DNA of 64,000 bases from positions 62,001 through 126,000 of the forward strand of contig NZ_KB898332.1 of NCBI RefSeq assembly GCF_000377625.1, given 5' to 3'. The stretch's first letter is position 1, and each line of letters begins with the position of its first letter. The notes under the pieces were generated by a model. That model saw only the letters and a program-made list of their open reading frames with translations, was not told the origin of the DNA and did not search any database. The DNA comes from Prevotella veroralis DSM 19559 = JCM 6290 (lineage in GTDB: Bacteria > Bacteroidota > Bacteroidia > Bacteroidales > Bacteroidaceae). Of this stretch, positions 35,120-43,181 are shown piece after piece. Position numbers and translations under genes: made by a program.

Positions 35120-37081
35120 TTATCTTAACCACTGCTCTGGATTCAACTTAGCCGTCTCTTTGCGCAATTGGAATTGGAGGATACCACTTGAGCCAACCGT
35201 TCCGATCGTCTGACCAGTACCTACTTTCTGTCCTCGACTAACGCTGACAGAACCTAAATTGGCATATACCGAAATGTAAATACCATGTCTGATCATCACG
35301 ACACTCATTCCTCCTGCCATGAAGACACCGCTCACCTCGCCCATAAAGACACTGCGGACGGCACTTCCGGGAGCACCTTTAATGTTGATACCATCGTTAT
35401 GCAGGCGCACATTCGACATCCCCGCTACATTGTATTGACCGAAGTGACTAACAATGTGACCCGATAGCGGCATTGGCAAACGACCGCGGTTATTGGCGAA
35501 GTTACCGGTCATGGCACGGTCGGCAGAGCTTAACATCTCATTGTTATTATTAGCTGACGCCCTTGCTGCTGCAGCCTCTCTCTCTGCTCGCTCATGGTCG
35601 GCTGCAGCCTTACGTTCGGCAGCTGCACGATTTGATTCAGCCTCACGAGCTGCCTGATCAGCACGTGCTTTATCGGCAGCAGCCTTTGCCTCAGCCTTTG
35701 CCTGTGCTTCACGAGCGGCAGCCTCACGCTCTTCAATCTTGCGCAAAGCACGCTCTCGGGCAGCAGCCCGCTCCTTTTGCAAGGCTTCCTGACGTGCCTT
35801 TTCGGCAGCAGCACGCACTGCTGCGGCCTTTGCTGCAGCCGCTTGACGTGCTTTCTCAGCCGCTTCTGCAGCAGCCTTAGCCGCTGCCTTCGCTGCAGCT
35901 TCACGTGCCTTGGCTTCCGCAATACGCTTTGCATTCTCACGCGCAGCCGCTTCTGCCGCCGCTTTCCTGCGTGCTATCTCCTCCGCCCGCTTCTTAGCTT
36001 CAGCTGCACGAGCGGCCGCTTGCGCCTTAGCCTCTGCTATGGCACGAGCTCGAGCCTTCTGTATTTCAATCTGAATAAGGCGGTCTATCTGTGCGTTCAA
36101 CGCCTGCTGTTGTTGGCGGCGTTGTGCTATCACACCTTCAAGAACCTTTTGGTCTTGTTGAAGAGAGGCTACAACCGTCTGCTGTTCAACACGCTTCTGC
36201 TCCATTTGAGCATGTATCTTCTTATCCTTATAGAGTAAGGTCGACTTGTCAACACGTACCTCCTTTAACTGAGAATGCTTCTGATCAATTTGCTGTTGTT
36301 TAGCTTTTATCAACTCACCTTGCGCCCTCTGATAAGCTGCATACTCCCGAACGAAACGCAAACGACGATACATTTGCGTCAAACTATTGGCAGAGAAGAT
36401 GAACATAAGCTTATCTTGAATGCTACGATGGCGTGCCATGTAACGCATGGAACGGATGAAACGAGTGCGACGCTCGCCTAGTTGCGCCTCTAAAGACGCC
36501 AACTGACCTTTCAATATACCGATGTTACTGTCCAAGCCTTTGATGTCTGTGGCGATAGTATCAATCGTTCTTTGATGCTGACCAATCTCTGTATCGAGGC
36601 GAACGATCTTCTCCAATCGTGTATCAACATCCTTTTGCTTGACCTTCATCTCCTCTTCATGCTCCTTAATCTCCTTTTGCAACTTCTGATTCTGCTGTTG
36701 CAAACCTTTGATCTCTTCGGTGGTTACATATCCAGGAGACTTCGCTTTGTGCTTTACGTTACGCCCGTTACGAGGATTCACCTTGCCGTGTAAAGGTTGT
36801 TTCGCAGGTACTTGAGCAGCCTGTTGCCCCTTTGCTGGAGTTGGTTGATGCCCTTTTACAGGCATAGGACGTTGTCCTTTTATAGGAGCCTGTTGTACTT
36901 TTACGGATTGTTGATGCCCTTTTGTCGATGCTTGCTTCTGCTCTTTACCAACAGAAGGCTTGGCTTGTACAGGTTGAGTTACAGCCGTTTTCTGCTGCAC
37001 CTTATGCTTTTTAGTATGTTGCGCATAGCTTGTCAACATACCTATTGTCGATAATAAGAATAAAAGATAAAGACGTTTCAT
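35120..37081 (-). CDS. EnvC-like murein hydrolase activator with degenerate LytM domain
   Basis: A 653-residue secreted protein. A signal peptide (about 1-20) is followed by a Lys/Gln/Pro-rich repeat region (about 25-110, with KGHQ and KGQ units). Two long coiled coils come next, the second (about 330-515) made of Ala/Lys/Arg/Glu repeats. A C-terminal LytM/M23 domain (about 535-653) closes it. The LytM catalytic residues look lost: the HxGxD site reads LHNDGINI, the usual HxH becomes QFQ (LQFQLR), and YAHL becomes YANL. This is the pattern of EnvC/NlpD activators, which switch on amidases and do not cut peptidoglycan themselves. It directly abuts the DUF4292 gene (TAA then ATG). Confidence 0.88.
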   Translation of the reverse strand: MKRLYLLFLLSTIGMLTSYAQHTKKHKVQQKTAVTQPVQAKPSVGKEQKQASTKGHQQSVKVQQAPIKGQRPMPVKGHQPTPAKGQQAAQVPAKQPLHGKVNPRNGRNVKHKAKSPGYVTTEEIKGLQQQNQKLQKEIKEHEEEMKVKQKDVDTRLEKIVRLDTEIGQHQRTIDTIATDIKGLDSNIGILKGQLASLEAQLGERRTRFIRSMRYMARHRSIQDKLMFIFSANSLTQMYRRLRFVREYAAYQRAQGELIKAKQQQIDQKHSQLKEVRVDKSTLLYKDKKIHAQMEQKRVEQQTVVASLQQDQKVLEGVIAQRRQQQQALNAQIDRLIQIEIQKARARAIAEAKAQAAARAAEAKKRAEEIARRKAAAEAAARENAKRIAEAKAREAAAKAAAKAAAEAAEKARQAAAAKAAAVRAAAEKARQEALQKERAAARERALRKIEEREAAAREAQAKAEAKAAADKARADQAAREAESNRAAAERKAAADHERAEREAAAARASANNNNEMLSSADRAMTGNFANNRGRLPMPLSGHIVSHFGQYNVAGMSNVRLHNDGINIKGAPGSAVRSVFMGEVSGVFMAGGMSVVMIRHGIYISVYANLGSVSVSRGQKVGTGQTIGTVGSSGILQFQLRKETAKLNPEQWLR

Positions 37082-37990
37082 TTAAAAGTTCATTAGTTTG
37101 CCGAGTATCTCTTCCACGCTTACTTTAGTGTACTTATCTGATGGTTGGGTAAAAGCCTCCCAATCACTTGCATCGCTAAAGTCGTTGAGTTCAAATGTAG
37201 CCGATAGTTCCCTGGCTGGTCGTGAACCAATAGCTGGTGTCTTGATAGTGACTGAATGTGTAGCAGGGAACATCTTCGAGCCAAAGGGTTTGAAGTCTCT
37301 ATAAAGCCAAGAGAGTTCTGATGTTCCATGAGTTGAGCTCTTATACGTTATAAGAGTGTTGTAGATGTAACGGTATTCAGCGGGTATTACCCAGTCATAA
37401 GACATCTTCCCATCCTTCAAACGAATGTGTGCACTACCATCAACTTCCCATCTTTTGGAATCAACAGAGAACTTCGACATATCAGCCTCGGCAACTCTTT
37501 GCTGACGAGGAATGAATAACTGGTTCCAAAACAAAGCTTGGAGGGTATAGAAGTTAATGCCATTATCGCGCAAGAAGCCCACTTCATCGTAGCTTGCCTT
37601 TACGTATTGCTTATGGATGCGGTCGATGAAAAGAACGTAATCTTTCGTAAACTCAATGCGTCCCACTTCACTGCGAAGGAGCGGAATAAGCAGTTGTAAA
37701 CGTATAACCTCATCCTTTCTCATGTGCAAGATACCAGGAACTGTGATGTCCTTACGCCCATTATTAATGGTAAAAGAGAGGTTTGACACCACGTTCTTTT
37801 GGTAGAGAGCCAAGTCAGCAATATTCTGCACAAAGGCTAACTTATACTTCGTGGAATCAACTGACGCACGAGGAGTCTCGCTGGGAGTTGTCTTTAAGAC
37901 TGGTTGTTGCCTTACTATGGCTTTATGTGTACCGCACGATGCCAACACTAACGTTGCCATGCTTGCAAGTAATATCTTAGTTCTTTTCAT
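37082..37990 (-). CDS. DUF4292 lipoprotein
   Basis: A 302-residue predicted lipoprotein with a lipobox ending LVLASC at Cys19. The body contains NVVSNLSFTINNGRKDITVPG and RLQLLIPLLRSEVGRIEFTKD, typical of the DUF4292 family, whose fold recalls LolA/LolB-type half-barrels. A lipid or lipoprotein carrier role is possible but unproven. It overlaps the TPR gene stop by 4 bp (ATGA) and its stop abuts the next start, so TPR, DUF4292 and EnvC-like proteins are made from one operon. This order is common in Bacteroidota and suggests a shared envelope task. Confidence 0.85.
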   Translation of the reverse strand: MKRTKILLASMATLVLASCGTHKAIVRQQPVLKTTPSETPRASVDSTKYKLAFVQNIADLALYQKNVVSNLSFTINNGRKDITVPGILHMRKDEVIRLQLLIPLLRSEVGRIEFTKDYVLFIDRIHKQYVKASYDEVGFLRDNGINFYTLQALFWNQLFIPRQQRVAEADMSKFSVDSKRWEVDGSAHIRLKDGKMSYDWVIPAEYRYIYNTLITYKSSTHGTSELSWLYRDFKPFGSKMFPATHSVTIKTPAIGSRPARELSATFELNDFSDASDWEAFTQPSDKYTKVSVEEILGKLMNF

Positions 37991-39690
37991 CCTGCTATGT
38001 ATTTCTTTTGTTGTAACTTATCCTTCAATACTTTGCTATCATTGCCTTTCTCTATTGCTTTCTGCCAATACTCCAATGCTTTCTGTGTATCGCCAGTTTT
38101 CATATAGATGTCTCCCACATGCTCAAGTACAACCCCACTCGGGTCTTTGTCATTGCGCAGTACCTGGTCAATGTATATCTTTGCCTCCTCATAACGTTGC
38201 TGCTGGAAAAGAATCCAAGCGTAGGTATCAAGGTAAGTAGCGTTATTGGGCTCTGCTTTTATCGTCTTGTAGCTCATCTGTTCAGCCCGTGGAAGGTCTT
38301 TATTCGCCACACTTAGATAGTAAGCATAGTTATTCAGAGCACCATAGTTATCCGCTTTCCACTTTAAACAACTGTCGTATGCTGCGAAGGCTTCAGACGT
38401 CTTTCCTTTCTCATGAAGGATATCTCCAAGAATTGCATAGAAGTCTGACACAATCTCTGGATCACTATCTTCTTTTATTTGTCCTACGCCTTTCTTAAAT
38501 GTTTCAAGTGCCGCATCAATGTCGTGCTTTTGGAACTCTGCCATGCCTTTGAAGTAATAGAAAGCCATCTCATCAGGGTTATATTCAATGGCAGGGCGGC
38601 ATATCTCTATTACCTTATCATAGTCTTCTGTTGCCCAGATATTCTGTATCAATGCCAATCGAGCACGTGAGTTATCGGGTTCCACATCAATGGCTTGTTC
38701 GTAAACATGATTGATCTCTGCTTTAGGCATGTTCTTCATTGCCATATAAGCAGCCTTCATCATAATCAAGTCGGCATCCTCCTGTTTCGTAGAAAGTGCC
38801 AGGGAGAATAGATTCATGACCTTTGCACTATCAGAGATATTCGCTTGTTGGTCACTCGAAATGATGTTTCTTAGGAGTGTCATCTTCGTCTCTTTCTCTG
38901 TCTTCGGAGACTGAAGTAATTCGTTGGTAAGCTCATCTACGGTTGCTTGATCTTTAATGGAACGATAGTAATCAAGCATGGATAGCTTTGCAAGTGCGTT
39001 ATTGGGTTCCTCTTTCAAAACACTCTTATACTCCTTTAAAGCATCGTTCTTCTTACCATTCTGCAGTAGCCAATTACCGAACATCACACGATAGTCAAGC
39101 TCAAGCGGGTGCTCATCAACGAGCGACTTTAGCGACTCATACTCCTTCTTCTTATCGCCCATCTGCTCGTAAATCTGCATCTTACTCAATGAGATCTGCT
39201 CGCTACTCCCCTCAAGAACTTCTATACGATCAAGGACGTTAATCATCTTCTTGTAGTCGTTTTGAGAGCCGTATAACTGAAGGAGAAGTTGCAAGACATC
39301 AACGCGAGTCTTATTGGAGGAGTACAAAAGCTCGTATGCTTTTATGGCATTCGGATAGTCTTTCTGCGTGATATATAACTGTCCGAGCTTCTCTTGATAA
39401 GTGGCATTCTCTGGATCCAGTGACGCTGCCTTCTCAAAGTAAGTACGTGCTAAAGCATCGTTCTTCATATTGACATAGTAGCCAGCCAACTGATAGTAAA
39501 CCGCTGCCGAGCGTGGATTCAAGTCGTGTGCATGCCTAAGAAGATCGTAAGCAGCCGTTAGATTTCCCATTTCCTGCTGTCGAAGTCCTTCGAGATAGAA
39601 GTAGTCTGCAATGGTAAGACTATCCTTCTCTGCTGCTTGTGTAGCCACCGAGCCACCCAGCAAAGCCAATGCAAGAAGTGTATTACGCAT
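37987..39690 (-). CDS. secreted tetratricopeptide repeat protein
   Basis: A 567-residue protein from the ATG at 39688-39690, which puts a signal peptide (MRNTLLALALLGGSVATQA) at the start. A longer reading to 39723 adds an unsuitable polar leader. The rest is built of TPR units of about 34 residues, clear at about 25-160 (AAYDLLRHAHDLNPRSAAVYY, then ALARTYFEKAASLDPENATY) and again at about 310-560. TPRs act as protein-binding scaffolds. It leads the operon with DUF4292 and the EnvC-like protein, so it may organise an envelope complex. Confidence 0.85.
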   Translation of the reverse strand: MRNTLLALALLGGSVATQAAEKDSLTIADYFYLEGLRQQEMGNLTAAYDLLRHAHDLNPRSAAVYYQLAGYYVNMKNDALARTYFEKAASLDPENATYQEKLGQLYITQKDYPNAIKAYELLYSSNKTRVDVLQLLLQLYGSQNDYKKMINVLDRIEVLEGSSEQISLSKMQIYEQMGDKKKEYESLKSLVDEHPLELDYRVMFGNWLLQNGKKNDALKEYKSVLKEEPNNALAKLSMLDYYRSIKDQATVDELTNELLQSPKTEKETKMTLLRNIISSDQQANISDSAKVMNLFSLALSTKQEDADLIMMKAAYMAMKNMPKAEINHVYEQAIDVEPDNSRARLALIQNIWATEDYDKVIEICRPAIEYNPDEMAFYYFKGMAEFQKHDIDAALETFKKGVGQIKEDSDPEIVSDFYAILGDILHEKGKTSEAFAAYDSCLKWKADNYGALNNYAYYLSVANKDLPRAEQMSYKTIKAEPNNATYLDTYAWILFQQQRYEEAKIYIDQVLRNDKDPSGVVLEHVGDIYMKTGDTQKALEYWQKAIEKGNDSKVLKDKLQQKKYIAG

Positions 39691-39745
39691 GTTAGTGGTT
39701 ATATATCTGAAGTTATCAAACATGAGATCTATCCTTTCCTTTACC

Positions 39746-40183
39746 TTACTTTACCCCCGTATGACCATAGCCGCCTTCTCCTCTCTCTGTCTCGTCAAGC
39801 TCTTCCACTTCCACGAACTCCCCCTGCTCGTGACGAGCAATTACCATTTGGGCAATCCGCTCACCATCGTTAATGGTGAAGTCATCAGTTGAGAAGTTCA
39901 CTAACAAGACCATTATCTCACCCCGATAATCAGCATCTATGGTACCAGGAGTGTTCAAAACAGTCAGTCCATGCTTCAAGGCTAAACCACTGCGAGGGCG
40001 TACCTGCACTTCATAACCAACTGGCAAAGCAATATGCAAGCCTGTTGGAATGAGCCTGCGCTCCATTGGATGCAACACTATTGGGGCTTCAATATTAGCA
40101 CGGAGATCCATCCCCGCGCTCTGAGAAGTAGCATAAGCAGGGAGCTGCTGATGCCCTTTATTGATTACTTTAATCTTTATCAT
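39746..40183 (-). CDS. dut: dUTP diphosphatase
   Basis: A 145-residue trimeric dUTPase that turns dUTP into dUMP and keeps uracil out of DNA. The start at 40181-40183 gives the normal length. All five motifs can be seen: [18 protein letters not shown], the substrate loop [25 protein letters not shown], and the C-terminal arm [10 protein letters not shown] that closes over the site. It lies 23 bp upstream of the longer TPR reading and could share its transcript. The divergent neighbour dgt also acts on the dNTP pool. A candidate -7 box (TAATTTTG) is at 40201-40208 on the minus strand. Confidence 0.97.
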   Translation of the reverse strand: MIKIKVINKGHQQLPAYATSQSAGMDLRANIEAPIVLHPMERRLIPTGLHIALPVGYEVQVRPRSGLALKHGLTVLNTPGTIDADYRGEIMVLLVNFSTDDFTINDGERIAQMVIARHEQGEFVEVEELDETERGEGGYGHTGVK

Positions 40184-40272
40184 CGCTATATAATAAGGTA
40201 CAAAATTAAGCAATTAATGCCACATTCATACATTTTTAGTACGTAAAAAGATGGTTTTTAGCCAATTTTAAT

Positions 40273-40280
40273 TACTTTTG
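40273..40280 (+). promoter_or_regulatory. dgt -7 box
   Basis: TACTTTTG, about 95 bp before the dgt start. The -33 region is T-rich without a clear TTG. Confidence 0.45.
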
Positions 40281-40374
40281 CGAATGCCTTTTCAAGGCAT
40301 AACAAGCGGATAGATGCATTGTAGAACATCTATCGCTCTATTGCAAACATTCAATATTCAACACCCTTAGGAAC

Positions 40375-41748
40375 ATGTCATTAGCTTCAAACCAACCACA
40401 AGCAAGCCTCATGAACTGGCTACAACTCATATCCAACAAGCGTCTTGGACAAGAAAGAAGACATGCGTTAAGGCACGACGACCGCTCTGAATTTAAGCGT
40501 GATAGCGACCGCCTGATTTATTCCGCACCTTTCCGTCGACTGCAAAACAAGACCCAAGTGTTCCCACTCCCAGGTAGTGTCTTTGTGCACAATCGTCTCA
40601 CTCACTCGCTTGAGGTGGCATCCTTAGGCAAATCGCTCGGTGATGACGTGGCGCATAGACTAACGGAACTACATCCAGAGTTGCGTGGTACGCTCTTTGA
40701 AGAGATTGGAACGATTGTCCAAACGGCTTGTTATGCGCATGACATGGGCAATCCGCCGTTCGGACATAGTGGTGAGAAAGCTATTCAGTCGTTCTTCACT
40801 GAGGGCAAAGGCAAGGCGTTGCAGGAGCATGTGAGCTCTCGTTTCTGGAATGACATCACCCACTTTGAGGGTAATGCCAATGCTTTCCGCCTATTGACGC
40901 ATCGTTTCCTCGGGCGAAGGGAGGGCGGCTTTGTAATGACATACACCACCTTGGCAAGTATTGTGAAGTATCCTTTCAGCTCGTCTTACGCAGGCAAACA
41001 TGGGAAGTTCGGCTTCTTCCAAACCGAACAAGACACTTACAAGAAGATAGCGGAGGAACTCGGTATCATGCAGAAGGAATGTTCTGCAGAGGGTATCAAG
41101 TACGTGCGCCACCCATTAGTCTACCTCATGGAGGCTGCGGATGATATCTGTTACGAGATTATGGACATCGAGGATTCACACAAGCTCAAGCTCTTATCCT
41201 TTGAGGAGACCACCGACTTGCTATTAGGGTTCTTCGACGAAGCCACGAGGGCGGCGATTCGTAAGAACATCAAGGAGGAAGGTGTGACCGATAGGAACGA
41301 GCAAGTGGTTTATTTCCGGGCACGTGCCGTTGGTTTATTAGAGGCTGAATGTGTCAAAGCATTTGTCGAACACGAGGCGGAGATACTATCAGGCACCTTC
41401 AAGGGCTCGCTCATCGAACACATATCAGAGCTCCCCCGACAGGCTTACAAGCACTGCTCACAGGTGTCAGTAGACCGTATCTATCGCAGTAAAACCGTCC
41501 TTGACGTAGAGTTATCAGGCTATAAGATAATGGAAACACTGATGGAGGCACTCATTGGAGCGGCTGTGGAGCCTAACCACTTCCACAGTCAACAACTCAT
41601 CCGGAGCTTCTCCAGTCAGTATGACATCCAAAGCTCGGATCTTGAAACACGCATTATGGCTGTCTTAGACTACATCAGTGGCATGACAGACATCTATGCC
41701 TTAGACATCTACCAGAAGATAAATGGTATCAGTCTGCCCATCGTTTAG
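40375..41748 (+). CDS. dgt: dGTP triphosphohydrolase, HD superfamily
   Basis: A 457-residue cytoplasmic enzyme that cleaves dNTPs, typically dGTP, to the nucleoside and triphosphate. SAPFRRLQNKTQVFPLPG (about 50-67) and HNRLTHSLEVASLG (about 72-85) are the family start and the first metal His. CYAHDMGNPPFGHSGE (about 119-134) is the HD motif. EAADDICYEIMDIED (about 251-265) supplies the final Asp. Length is that of the type 1 dGTPases. It is divergent from dut, and the next gene has a deoxynucleotidase-like domain, so three neighbours handle nucleotides. Confidence 0.95.
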   Translation: MSLASNQPQASLMNWLQLISNKRLGQERRHALRHDDRSEFKRDSDRLIYSAPFRRLQNKTQVFPLPGSVFVHNRLTHSLEVASLGKSLGDDVAHRLTELHPELRGTLFEEIGTIVQTACYAHDMGNPPFGHSGEKAIQSFFTEGKGKALQEHVSSRFWNDITHFEGNANAFRLLTHRFLGRREGGFVMTYTTLASIVKYPFSSSYAGKHGKFGFFQTEQDTYKKIAEELGIMQKECSAEGIKYVRHPLVYLMEAADDICYEIMDIEDSHKLKLLSFEETTDLLLGFFDEATRAAIRKNIKEEGVTDRNEQVVYFRARAVGLLEAECVKAFVEHEAEILSGTFKGSLIEHISELPRQAYKHCSQVSVDRIYRSKTVLDVELSGYKIMETLMEALIGAAVEPNHFHSQQLIRSFSSQYDIQSSDLETRIMAVLDYISGMTDIYALDIYQKINGISLPIV

Positions 41749-41826
41749 CCCCCGTCCCCGCCTTTCCACAAGGCAAAGAGGGATGACACTCCTAAGTATC
41801 ACGCCCCTAACTCCTAATAAAGAACA

Positions 41827-42822
41827 ATGGAAAATCAATATAAAAAGACCTTCCCCGACCTCATGGTAGGGAAGAAAATCATCTATGTACACGGCTTCAT
41901 GTCAGCCGGTTCCACACACACAGCACAAATACTAAGGGACTATATGCCCCAAGCAACCGTCATTGCACCCGACTTACCCATACATCCAGAAGAGGCAATG
42001 GCGCTCCTTAGGAATCTTGTTGAAGCCGAGCAACCCGACTTAATCATAGGTACTTCCATGGGCGGAATGTACACCGAGATGCTATATGGCACCGACCGCA
42101 TTTGCGTGAACCCTGCTTTTCAGATGAGCGCAACCATCACCGAGAGCAATATGATGGGCAAGCAAGTATTCCAGAACGTACGTCAAGACGGAATACAAGA
42201 GGTCATCGTGACCAAAGCTCTCGTCAAGGAGTACAAGGATATGACGGAGAATTGCTTCAAGCAGGTTGACGCCAAGGAGCAAGAACGTGTCTTCGGACTA
42301 TTCGGCGACGCTGATCCTATCGTACACACATTCAATCTCTTCAGCCAGCATTACCCACAGGCTATCCACTTCCACGGCGAACATCGGCTCATTGAGAAGG
42401 CTATCTTCCATTATCTCATGCCCGTTATCCGATGGATTGACGACCGACAGGAGGGGCGCGAACGGCGCACGGTTCTCATCGACAAGGATACGCTTGCGGA
42501 CGCATACGGCAAACCGAAGTCGAGCTTACACAAGGCTTATGAACTATTACTCGACAATTACAACGTCTATTTCGTTTGTCCTGCGCCCACCAATCAGCCC
42601 TCTGCTATCAGCGAACAACAGGCTTGGATAGCGGAAACCTTCAGTGCGCCGGCATGGAATCACGCTATTTTCACCAACCAACCGCAGCTCCTATACGGCG
42701 ATTACCTTATTAGTAGCACAGCCCATGACGACTTCCTCGGTACGGCACTCCGCTTTGGTAGTGACGAATTTAAGACGTGGGAAGACGTTATCACTTACTT
42801 TGAACGATTGGGCGGACAATGA
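41827..42822 (+). CDS. fusion: YqiA-like esterase plus 5'(3')-deoxyribonucleotidase-like HAD domain
   Basis: A 331-residue two-domain protein. The N-terminal half (about 1-205) is a YqiA/YcfP-type alpha/beta hydrolase: IIYVHGFMSAGSTHT, the nucleophile elbow GTSMGGMY (about 75-82), FGDADPIV and a terminal catalytic His in HFHGEHRL. The C-terminal half (about 213-331) resembles NT5C deoxynucleotidases, with VLIDKDTLADAYGKPKSSLH for the DxDxxxAD start, AWNHAIFTNQPQLLYGDYLI and TWEDVITYFERLG. The second HAD domain Asp pair is altered (STAHDDF). It lies 78 bp after dgt on the same strand, which supports a nucleotide role. The natural substrates of both domains are unknown. Confidence 0.75.
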   Translation: MENQYKKTFPDLMVGKKIIYVHGFMSAGSTHTAQILRDYMPQATVIAPDLPIHPEEAMALLRNLVEAEQPDLIIGTSMGGMYTEMLYGTDRICVNPAFQMSATITESNMMGKQVFQNVRQDGIQEVIVTKALVKEYKDMTENCFKQVDAKEQERVFGLFGDADPIVHTFNLFSQHYPQAIHFHGEHRLIEKAIFHYLMPVIRWIDDRQEGRERRTVLIDKDTLADAYGKPKSSLHKAYELLLDNYNVYFVCPAPTNQPSAISEQQAWIAETFSAPAWNHAIFTNQPQLLYGDYLISSTAHDDFLGTALRFGSDEFKTWEDVITYFERLGGQ

Positions 42823-42836
42823 TTTAGGCGCACTAC

Positions 42837-43090
42837 CAACGTGTTTCCGATTCATTTCTAATATGCTTGCGATTCGTTTAGAACGTACTTCTCGTTCGTT
42901 TGGAACGTACTTCTCATTCGTTTCTAACGTGCATTATTGTTGTCTCATCATGATGAGACACTCGTTTCATCGTGAAGAGACACAAGTTTCATCACGATGA
43001 GACACTGGTTTCATCACGATGAAACTAACACGGGAAGCACGATATTCGATTGGGAAACGTAATAGAAACGATTGCGAAGCGTATGGTAAA
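42837..43090. repeat. 22-bp periodic degenerate tandem array (locus B)
   Basis: Family-1 units lie at 42837-42858, 42859-42880, 42881-42902 and 42903-42924 (sharing AACGTR and ATTCGTTT). An 18-bp junction follows at 42925-42942. Palindromic family-2 units lie at 42943-42964, 42965-42986, 42987-43008 and 43009-43030 (TTTCATCACGATGAGACA type). Reverse family-1-like units follow at 43031-43052 and 43053-43074 and fade after about 43090. The order and the junction length are the same as at locus A. Confidence 0.85.
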
Positions 43091-43181
43091 ACAATCCAAC
43101 TCACACACAGGAAAAGGGGAAACCATATTCCGCAACATCATCAACAACAACAATCAGAGAAACAAGAAAGGCTTATCAACG

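Noticed and set aside
35563..36238. Long plus-strand frames opposite the EnvC-like gene
   Set aside because: They result from the Ala/Arg/Glu-rich repeat coding of the minus-strand gene, which leaves antisense frames open by composition.
43050..43181. Upstream extension of the nuclease-helicase
   Set aside because: It runs through repeat array B and is low in complexity; the ATG at 43182 gives a plausible N-terminus.
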